6,784 nt of DNA. Source: Clostridia bacterium. GTDB taxonomy: Bacteria > Bacillota > Clostridia > Oscillospirales > Acutalibacteraceae. The notes under the pieces are model-generated. The model ran no database searches, was not told where the DNA came from, and saw nothing but the letters and a program-made list of their open reading frames with translations. A program made the translations under genes and the position numbers. This document shows positions 1-4,908 of the stretch, one piece after another; within the stretch, counting starts at the first letter, position 1, and every line of letters begins with the position of its first letter. The stretch spans positions 1 through 6,784 of the forward strand of contig CAAENL010000096.1 in NCBI GenBank assembly GCA_900757335.1. Reading direction: 5' to 3'.

Positions 1-398
1 CACTTAAAACATTTGATTATGCAAATAAAATAACTTCAAACGTTACTGCACTTCATATTTCGGTATCGAGTGCGGAAACCGAAAGACTGAAAAGACAATG
101 GCAAGATTTAAAAATAGATGTTCCTTTAACGGTTATTTACACTCCGTATCGTGATATAATAACTCCGATAGAAGATTATATTTCTTCTCAAGAAGAAAAA
201 CTTAAAGAAGGGGAAAATTTAACTGTTGTTCTTACGCGTATTTGCGGAAACGGATGGAAAGACGCTATTTTCCACAACCAAACCACGTTCTTTATAGAAA
301 AAGAATTAAGAAAACACGAAAATGTTGCAACGGTTCTTGTTCCTTATTTTTACAGTAAACCAAAGTCCATTATTAAAAAATTGACGGAAAAGTCTTAG
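1..398 (+). CDS. APC-family permease, C-terminal cytosolic domain (partial, 5' end outside window)
   Basis: The open frame enters from the left edge (first full codon at 3) and stops at TAG 396-398, giving 131 visible residues. There are no membrane segments in this part. It starts with a strand-like segment (NVTALHISVS), then ETERLKRQW, then DVPLTVIYTPYRDIITPI, and later the motif HNQT at 273-284 inside a segment reading IFHNQTTFFIEKEL, ending in VATVLVPYFY. From memory of the family, this order (VTALHIS, ERLK.W, SPYR..I.P, HNQT, V..VPY) matches the universal-stress-protein-like cytosolic tail of APC-superfamily transporters related to the potassium importer KimA (formerly YdaO) and to many proteins labelled amino-acid permease. 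The twelve-helix transport domain would lie to the left, so the substrate cannot be judged here. Its stop codon overlaps the AGGAGG ribosome site of the next gene, so the two may be co-transcribed. Confidence 0.8.
   Translation, partial: LKTFDYANKITSNVTALHISVSSAETERLKRQWQDLKIDVPLTVIYTPYRDIITPIEDYISSQEEKLKEGENLTVVLTRICGNGWKDAIFHNQTTFFIEKELRKHENVATVLVPYFYSKPKSIIKKLTEKS
152..160 (+). promoter_or_regulatory. Possible extended -10 promoter element inside the permease gene
   Basis: TG at 152-153, one base, then TATAAT at 155-160 is a perfect extended -10 box. At the usual 17-base spacing the -35 position (132-137) reads GTTATT, which is a poor match. It lies about 255 bases before the GTG start of the amino-acid transporter and is the only candidate I see for giving that transporter its own transcript. 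The sequence is within codons, so chance is a serious alternative. Confidence 0.22.
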
Positions 399-402
399 GA
401 GG
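397..402 (+). promoter_or_regulatory. Ribosome binding site AGGAGG for the GTG start at 415
   Basis: A full AGGAGG overlaps the TAG stop of the upstream permease. Twelve bases separate it from the GTG at 415, longer than the usual 5-9. An ATG directly after it (403-405) opens only a three-codon frame, ATG-TCT-TTT-TAA, whose stop at 412-414 abuts the GTG in the same frame. That in-frame stop means no earlier start is possible for the transporter gene. Confidence 0.7.
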
Positions 403-414
403 ATGTCTTTTTAA

Positions 415-1884
415 GTGAAAAATATTTTAAAAAACTTAGGATGCTTTTTTGCGATTACTCTTATTTTTTCGGAATTATGCTCAGCAAATGCTGCGGGTTC
501 AATAGAAGAAATAAAAAATCGCGGATATATAAAAGTTTCCACCAATGCCGAATTCGAGCCGTTTGAATACAAAGACGGTGATAAAATAGTTGGTATAGAC
601 GTGGATATTGCAAAAAAAATCGCAGAAAGTTTAGGGGTTTCCACTCAAATAAACGATGTTTCTTTCGACGCCGTAACTTTAGAACTTAGCAGCGGAAGCT
701 GTGACCTTGCGATTGCAGCCATGAGCTACAGCAGCGACAAAGCTGCCAATGTTGATTTTTCGGATACCTATTATTTTGCAAAGCAGGCAATATTGGTTCC
801 TGAAAACAGCTCTATAACTTCCGGAGAAAATCTTCACGGCAAAAAATTGGGTGTAGCTCTCGGTTTTACCGGAGACAGCTATTGTACGGAAAACTTTTCG
901 GATTCGGAAATATTCAGATATAATAAAAGTTCTGATGCTGTTTTGGATTTGATAAACGGACGTGTCGATGCAGTAGTTGTAGACGATGCTCCTGCGAAAA
1001 AACTTGTAAGACTTTCAGGAAATAAAGTTAAAATGCTTGATGAATATCTTTTTGAAGAAGGTTATAGAATTGCTGTGCCTAAAGGAAGCACGGAACTTCT
1101 TGACTACATAAATTTAATGCTTAAACAAATGCGTGATTCAAAAGAAATAGATAAAATAGTGAATAAATATATTATTGAAGCAGGAACTCCCAGCCTCGAT
1201 TTGATAGGACAAATTGACAATAATTTGTTTTGTAAAAATCGTTACAAGATGATATTCGGAGGACTTTTCAATACGATTATAATAACAGCAGCAGCTCTTG
1301 TAATGGGAATATTTATAGGCCTTATTATTTCGCTTATTAAGGTTAGTCGTAATAATAACATTATATTTAAATTTTTGAAATTTCTTGCGAATATTTATCT
1401 GACCGTAATCAGAGGAACTCCTGTTGTTGTTCAATTGTTCGTAATATATTATCTTATACTTGCGTCTACCGGGTTAAGTAAAGTAACGGTTGCAATGATA
1501 GCTTTCGGAATAAATTCGGGAGCATATGTTTCGGAAGTAATACGTTCGGGAATAATGTCAATAGATAACGGTCAATACGAAGCCGGAAGATCACTTGGAC
1601 TGAGTTCCGGGCTCACGATGAAAAAAATAATATTACCTCAGGCATTTAAAAATATTTTACCGACTTTAGTCAATGAATTTATACAGCTTATAAAAGAAAC
1701 ATCCGTTGCCGGATTCATAGGTGTTACGGATTTGTCGCGTGCAGGAGACATCATAAGAAGCCAAACGTATGAGCCTTTGGTACCGCTTATGACTGTTGCA
1801 TTGATATATCTTGTTATAGTGATGTTTACCACTTTGATTATGTCTCTTATAGAAAGGAAGCTGCGTGTAAGTGATAAGCGTTAA
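415..1884 (+). CDS. Polar amino-acid ABC transporter, substrate-binding/permease fusion protein
   Basis: One 489-residue chain joins the external receptor and the membrane channel of an amino-acid importer, as in GlnP-type proteins. Residues 1-27 are a signal peptide (Lys-rich start, hydrophobic FFAITLIF, likely cleavage near SANAA). Residues about 36-254 are an SBP_bac_3-type binding domain with EFEPFEYKD, VGIDVDIAKKIAE, VDFSDTYY and GRVDAVVVDD (D190 fits the amino-group-binding Asp). Residues about 278-480 are the His/Glu/Gln-type permease domain with around five membrane helices, the RGTPVVVQLF motif (333-342) and the ATPase-contact loop from Q387 to A410 (EAGRSLGLS). GTG is the only possible start because TAA lies immediately before it. 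The binding domain has Lys109 where GlnH-type receptors usually have Arg. Only one binding domain is present, whereas some relatives have two. The ligand is an L-amino acid by family, but which one cannot be read from sequence. Its 3' end overlaps the ATPase gene by 14 bases. Confidence 0.93.
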   Translation: MKNILKNLGCFFAITLIFSELCSANAAGSIEEIKNRGYIKVSTNAEFEPFEYKDGDKIVGIDVDIAKKIAESLGVSTQINDVSFDAVTLELSSGSCDLAIAAMSYSSDKAANVDFSDTYYFAKQAILVPENSSITSGENLHGKKLGVALGFTGDSYCTENFSDSEIFRYNKSSDAVLDLINGRVDAVVVDDAPAKKLVRLSGNKVKMLDEYLFEEGYRIAVPKGSTELLDYINLMLKQMRDSKEIDKIVNKYIIEAGTPSLDLIGQIDNNLFCKNRYKMIFGGLFNTIIITAAALVMGIFIGLIISLIKVSRNNNIIFKFLKFLANIYLTVIRGTPVVVQLFVIYYLILASTGLSKVTVAMIAFGINSGAYVSEVIRSGIMSIDNGQYEAGRSLGLSSGLTMKKIILPQAFKNILPTLVNEFIQLIKETSVAGFIGVTDLSRAGDIIRSQTYEPLVPLMTVALIYLVIVMFTTLIMSLIERKLRVSDKR

Positions 1885-2605
1885 AAATCTTTATAAAGAA
1901 TTTCATCAGGGAGATAAAGTTTTAAGGATACTTAACGGAATTAACGTAGATATAAAAAAAGGTGAAAAAATAGCCGTTATAGGTCCGTCAGGTTCGGGAA
2001 AGAGCACGTTTTTGAGATGCCTTAACGGACTCGAAACCCCAACGAGCGGTGAGATTGAATTTGAAGGAAAAAGCATAACCGATAAGAAATGTAACATGGA
2101 CGCTGTTCGAAGAGATATAGGAATGGTATTCCAACATTTTAATTTGTTTCCTCATCTTAACATCCTTAAAAATATAACCTTGGCACCCGTAGCTCTTAAA
2201 ATTTATTCTCAAAGAGACGCGGATAATTTTGGTTTGGCTCTTCTTGAGAAAGTAGGGCTTAGAGATAAAGCTTTTGACTATCCAATAAGGCTTTCGGGAG
2301 GACAAAAGCAGCGTGTTGCAATAATACGCTCGCTTATAATGAATCCTAAAGTAATGCTTTTTGATGAACCCACGTCTGCTCTTGATCCCGAAATGATTAA
2401 GGAAGTTATAGCTGTAATGACCGACATTGCTAAACACGGAATGACAATGGTGGTTGTTACCCACGAAATGAGTTTCGTAAAAAGTGCCGCAACACGTGTT
2501 TTGTTTATGGATAACGGTAAAATAATTGCCGATGAGTCACCTGAAGAACTTTTTAATAATTGTCAAAACGTGAGAGTTAGCAAGTTCCTCAATAAGTTGG
2601 TTTAG
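1871..2605 (+). CDS. glnQ: Polar amino-acid ABC transporter, ATP-binding protein (GlnQ type)
   Basis: This 244-residue cytoplasmic ATPase powers the importer encoded just upstream; a dimer would dock on the permease coupling loops. All motifs are intact: Walker A GPSGSGKST (38-46), Q-loop Gln88 in VFQHFNLFPH, signature LSGGQKQR (141-148), Walker B VMLFDEP with D165 and catalytic E166, D-loop SALD (169-172) and switch His198 in VVVTHEM. Length and the QHFNLFPH motif are typical of GlnQ/HisP/ArtP ATPases. The symbol follows the family; glutamine specificity is not shown. The start is GTG 1871, inside the upstream gene and directly after an in-frame TAA (1868-1870), so no longer protein is possible; the N-terminus MISVKNLYKEF is canonical. 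A Shine-Dalgarno-like AAAGGA at 1853-1858 lies 12 bases upstream. The 14-base overlap suggests translational coupling, which would keep the two subunits in step. Confidence 0.95.
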   Translation: MISVKNLYKEFHQGDKVLRILNGINVDIKKGEKIAVIGPSGSGKSTFLRCLNGLETPTSGEIEFEGKSITDKKCNMDAVRRDIGMVFQHFNLFPHLNILKNITLAPVALKIYSQRDADNFGLALLEKVGLRDKAFDYPIRLSGGQKQRVAIIRSLIMNPKVMLFDEPTSALDPEMIKEVIAVMTDIAKHGMTMVVVTHEMSFVKSAATRVLFMDNGKIIADESPEELFNNCQNVRVSKFLNKLV

Positions 2606-2615
2606 AATTTTAATT

Positions 2616-2621
2616 AAAGGA
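2616..2621 (+). promoter_or_regulatory. Ribosome binding site AAAGGA for tsaE
   Basis: AAAGGA lies eight bases before the ATG at 2630 in the 24-base gap after the ATPase gene. The gap has no hairpin followed by a T run, so nothing suggests transcription stops between the transporter genes and tsaE. Confidence 0.55.
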
Positions 2622-2629
2622 ATGCATAT

Positions 2630-3055
2630 ATGAAAATATTGTCAAAGTCAGCTTCTGAGACTGAAGAAATAGGCAAACGCCTTGCAAAAAAACTTAAGGG
2701 AAATGAAACAATTGCTCTTTACGGTGATTTGGGCGTTGGTAAAACTGCACTGACAAGAGGAATTTCAGAATATTTTGGTCTGAAAGATTGGGTTTCAAGT
2801 CCTACTTTTTCCATAATGAACGAATACCGCACAGGACAGTACCGTATTTGTCACTTTGACATGTACAGAGTTCATAGTTTCGAAGATTTGGAATCAACAG
2901 GTTTTTTTGAATGCCTTGGTAACTCTATTGTTATAATTGAGTGGAGCGAAAATATAACGGATTTTATACCCGAGAATTCTATTAGAATAAAACTTTTTAA
3001 AACTGACAAAGAATTTGAAAGAGTTTTTGAAATAGAAGGAGTTGATTTGGATTGA
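2630..3055 (+). CDS. tsaE: tRNA threonylcarbamoyladenosine biosynthesis ATPase TsaE
   Basis: This 141-residue small P-loop ATPase (YjeE family) works with TsaB and TsaD to place the threonylcarbamoyl group on A37 of tRNAs reading ANN codons; its ATP hydrolysis is thought to reset the TsaBD complex. Visible motifs are Walker A GDLGVGKTALTRG beginning at residue 32 (K38, T39), SPTFSIMNEY (57-66), the family hallmark HFDMYR (75-80), and IIEWSE (102-107) with the conserved Glu-Trp pair (E104, W105) that serves as the Walker B-like region. Length is normal for the family (about 130-160). ATG 2630 has a well-placed AAAGGA. The TGA stop overlaps the TTG start of tsaB by four bases, the usual coupling of these two genes. 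It is likely essential, by family. Confidence 0.96.
   Translation: MKILSKSASETEEIGKRLAKKLKGNETIALYGDLGVGKTALTRGISEYFGLKDWVSSPTFSIMNEYRTGQYRICHFDMYRVHSFEDLESTGFFECLGNSIVIIEWSENITDFIPENSIRIKLFKTDKEFERVFEIEGVDLD
2907..2937 (+). promoter_or_regulatory. Possible promoter inside tsaE, upstream of tsaB
   Basis: TTGAAT at 2907-2912 (four of six bases match TTGACA) is followed after 19 bases by TATAAT at 2932-2937, preceded by TG at 2929-2930, a perfect extended -10. The spacer is two bases too long, and the sequence encodes conserved residues near EWSE, so selection on protein could explain it. It would start transcripts about 110 bases before tsaB. Confidence 0.22.
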
Positions 3056-3762
3056 AAATACTGGCTGTTGATTCTTCATCTTTGACTGCTTCTGCGGCAG
3101 TAGTTAATGACGGCAAAATAGTTGCGGAATTTTTCGTAAACGCAGGACTTACACACAGTGAGACTTTAGCTCCAATGATAAAATCCGTTTTGGGTTGTTC
3201 TGCCGTTAAGCCGAAAGATATAGATTTGTATGCAGTGACAGTAGGCCCCGGCTCTTTTACAGGCCTTCGTATAGGACTTTCCACGGTTAAAGCGATGGCT
3301 TTAGCAAATAATAAACCGTGTGTAGGAGTTTCGTCGCTTTATGCTCTGGCACTTAATACGGATAAATCCGATAAGACTGTATGTTCTTGCATGGATGCTC
3401 GCCGAGGAGGAGTCTACAACGCCATTTTCGATGTTAAAAACGGAAAAATTATAAGAAAGACTCAAGATAGAGCAATTTATGTCGAAGATTTAATTGCACA
3501 ATTACGAAATTCAAACAATGTCGTTCAATTTGTTGGAGATGGCGGAGTAATATGCTATAATAGTATGGCAACTGAGTGCGGTTGTGAAAATATCTGTTTA
3601 ATCGGCGAAAAGGATATGTATATCAAATCCTCCAACGTTGCTCTGGCGGCTCAAGAAATGTATAGTAACGGAATTTTCGATGACGCGTGTTCATTAAACC
3701 CGAGTTACATAAGAATTCCACAAGCCGAAAGACTTTTAAATGAGAATAAATTGAAAGTGTAG
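3052..3762 (+). CDS. tsaB: tRNA threonylcarbamoyladenosine biosynthesis protein TsaB
   Basis: TsaB (YeaZ family) is a 236-residue inactive-kinase-fold partner of TsaD and the scaffold that recruits TsaE for t6A synthesis in the cytoplasm. Recognisable segments are MKILAVDSS at the start, LTHSETLAPMI (33-43), the hallmark TVGPGSFTGLRIGLSTVKAM beginning at residue 63, MDARRGGVY (114-122) and the C-terminal PSYIRIPQAER (217-227). Length is typical. The start is TTG 3052: an in-frame TGA at 3043-3045 rules out anything longer, the next residues are the canonical N-terminus, and AAGGAG at 3036-3041 sits 10 bases upstream. It overlaps tsaE by four bases. In many Bacillota rimI and tsaD follow tsaB; here rpiB follows instead, so TsaD must be encoded elsewhere. 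Confidence 0.96.
   Translation: MKILAVDSSSLTASAAVVNDGKIVAEFFVNAGLTHSETLAPMIKSVLGCSAVKPKDIDLYAVTVGPGSFTGLRIGLSTVKAMALANNKPCVGVSSLYALALNTDKSDKTVCSCMDARRGGVYNAIFDVKNGKIIRKTQDRAIYVEDLIAQLRNSNNVVQFVGDGGVICYNSMATECGCENICLIGEKDMYIKSSNVALAAQEMYSNGIFDDACSLNPSYIRIPQAERLLNENKLKV
3533..3561 (+). promoter_or_regulatory. Possible internal promoter in tsaB, upstream of rpiB-upp
   Basis: TATAAT at 3556-3561 is preceded by TG at 3553-3554 (perfect extended -10), and TTGGAG at 3533-3538 lies exactly 17 bases upstream (three of six bases match TTGACA). This is the best promoter-like arrangement I see in the window. It would give rpiB, upp and the dehydratase gene a transcript beginning about 200 bases before rpiB, independent of the transporter genes. 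It lies within codons for a less conserved part of TsaB, so chance cannot be excluded. Confidence 0.33.
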
Positions 3763-3773
3763 GTGAAATATTA

Positions 3774-4223
3774 ATGATAGCAATAGGCTCTGACCACGCG
3801 GGGTATAAAGCAAAAGAGGAAATAAAAAAGTATTTTTCCGAAAACAACATAGATTTCAAAGACGTTGGCACTTTCAGTGAAGAATCGTGTGATTATCCTG
3901 TATTTGCAAAAGCTGTTGCCGATTCGGTAGCAAAAAAAGAAAGCGAAAAGGGAATAATAGTATGCGGCAGCGGAATAGGTGTATCCATTGCGGCGAACAA
4001 AGTAAACGGAGTGCGTGCTGCTTTGTGTTATGACCCCGAACTTGCTGCGATGTCAAGAAAGCACAACGATGCGAATGTACTTTGCCTAGGGGGAAGATAC
4101 AGTGATTTGGATACTGTCTTGGAAACTGTAAAATCTTTTCTCAGCACCGATTTTGAAGGAGGAAGGCATCAGAAAAGAGTAGAGCAAATAACAGATATAG
4201 AAAAAATTCAAAAAAATCGATAG
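3774..4223 (+). CDS. rpiB: Ribose 5-phosphate isomerase B
   Basis: This cytoplasmic enzyme interconverts ribulose 5-phosphate and ribose 5-phosphate in the non-oxidative pentose phosphate pathway. The 149 residues contain the LacAB/RpiB signatures: SDHAG (6-10), CDYP (39-42), CGSGIG (64-69) with Cys64 as the expected catalytic base, HNDANVLCLGGR (97-108) with His97 for ring opening, and R131-H132 in GGRHQKR for phosphate binding. The Cys places it with the E. coli-type enzymes rather than the Glu-type of mycobacteria. Length is standard. ATG 3774 follows AGGTGA at 3761-3766, which overlaps the tsaB stop, with seven bases between. RpiB and the allose/galactose 6-phosphate isomerases share this fold, but the setting beside upp favours the housekeeping pentose enzyme. 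Its product feeds PRPP synthesis, the co-substrate of Upp encoded next. Confidence 0.95.
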   Translation: MIAIGSDHAGYKAKEEIKKYFSENNIDFKDVGTFSEESCDYPVFAKAVADSVAKKESEKGIIVCGSGIGVSIAANKVNGVRAALCYDPELAAMSRKHNDANVLCLGGRYSDLDTVLETVKSFLSTDFEGGRHQKRVEQITDIEKIQKNR

Positions 4224-4227
4224 GAGG
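4222..4227 (+). promoter_or_regulatory. Ribosome binding site AGGAGG for upp
   Basis: AGGAGG overlaps the TAG stop of rpiB (4221-4223) and lies eight bases before the ATG at 4236, an ideal spacing. The stop/Shine-Dalgarno overlap suggests that ribosomes finishing rpiB re-initiate on upp. Confidence 0.75.
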
Positions 4228-4235
4228 ACAATAAA

Positions 4236-4874
4236 ATGTCAGAAAATAAAAATGTTATGGTAATGGATCACCCGCTTATTCAGCATAAAATATCTTTGCT
4301 TAGAGATAAAAATACAAACTCAAAAGAATTTCGTGAACTTATAAGTGAAGTTACTCGTCTTATGGGCTACGAGGCTCTTAGAGATTTACCGCTGAAAGAA
4401 GTTGAAGTTGAAACACCGATTACAACCACAAAAACCAAAGTATTGGCAGAAAGACATCTGGCATTTATCCCTATCTTAAGGGCAGGACTTGGAATGGTTG
4501 AAGGAGTTATGAGTTTGATTCCGACCGCTAGAGTGGGACATATAGGACTTTATCGTGACCCTGAAACTTTAAGTCCGGTGGAATATTACTGCAAACTTCC
4601 TTGTGACATAAGTGAACGCGATGTTATAGTTCTTGACCCGATGCTTGCAACCGGAGGTACTACTATTGACGCAATTTCACGTATAAAAAAGCAAAATCCC
4701 AGAACAATAAAATTTATGTGTATTTTAGCTTCTCCTCAAGGTATGGAAGCTTTGATTCAAGCTCATCCCGATGTAAAAATATATTGTGCGGCAAAAGATG
4801 AGGGCTTAAATGATCACGGATATATAGTTCCGGGACTCGGAGATGCAGGGGACAGGATTTTCGGAACGAAATAA
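4236..4874 (+). CDS. upp: Uracil phosphoribosyltransferase
   Basis: Upp makes UMP and pyrophosphate from uracil and PRPP, the main uracil salvage step, in the cytoplasm. The 212 residues match the family in length and motifs: early [18 protein letters not shown] (10-27), [15 protein letters not shown] (33-52), [13 protein letters not shown] (78-90), the PRPP-binding loop [14 protein letters not shown] (130-143) and the uracil-binding C-terminus beginning [13 protein letters not shown] at 195. Nothing is missing or unusual. ATG 4236 has AGGAGG at good distance. Thirteen bases upstream, rpiB supplies the precursor of PRPP. The rpiB-upp pairing is common in Bacillota, usually near envelope-sugar genes or the ATP synthase operon, which fits the sugar dehydratase that follows. 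Confidence 0.98.
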   Translation: MSENKNVMVMDHPLIQHKISLLRDKNTNSKEFRELISEVTRLMGYEALRDLPLKEVEVETPITTTKTKVLAERHLAFIPILRAGLGMVEGVMSLIPTARVGHIGLYRDPETLSPVEYYCKLPCDISERDVIVLDPMLATGGTTIDAISRIKKQNPRTIKFMCILASPQGMEALIQAHPDVKIYCAAKDEGLNDHGYIVPGLGDAGDRIFGTK

Positions 4875-4908
4875 AGTTTTATTTATTAAGAAAAGGAAAC
4901 GTTATTGT

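Noticed and set aside
469..483. Lipoprotein signal (Cys22) in the substrate-binding/permease protein
   Set aside because: The residues before Cys are S-E-L, not a lipobox such as L-A-G-C, and a fused permease already anchors the protein in the membrane.
2606..2629. Terminator between the ATPase gene and tsaE
   Set aside because: The 24-base gap is AT-rich but has no inverted repeat followed by a T run.
2902..2908. T7 run in tsaE as a programmed frameshift site
   Set aside because: The frame is continuous and encodes conserved motifs on both sides; no slippery heptamer with a downstream structure is apparent.
411..3871. Several open frames of 60-158 codons on the - strand within 411-3871, opposite the transporter, tsaE, tsaB and rpiB genes
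   Set aside because: Each lies opposite a strongly recognised + strand gene, has no family-like motifs and lacks a convincing ribosome site; they are shadow frames.
4843..4908. Longer N-terminus for the dehydratase beginning at ATG 4843 inside upp
   Set aside because: It would overlap the conserved C-terminus of upp by 32 bases, lacks a Shine-Dalgarno, and adds residues unlike the family; ATG 4909 fits better.
4875..4908. Terminator or regulatory leader between upp and the dehydratase gene
   Set aside because: The 34 bases contain no stable hairpin; apart from the AAGGA site nothing recognisable is seen.
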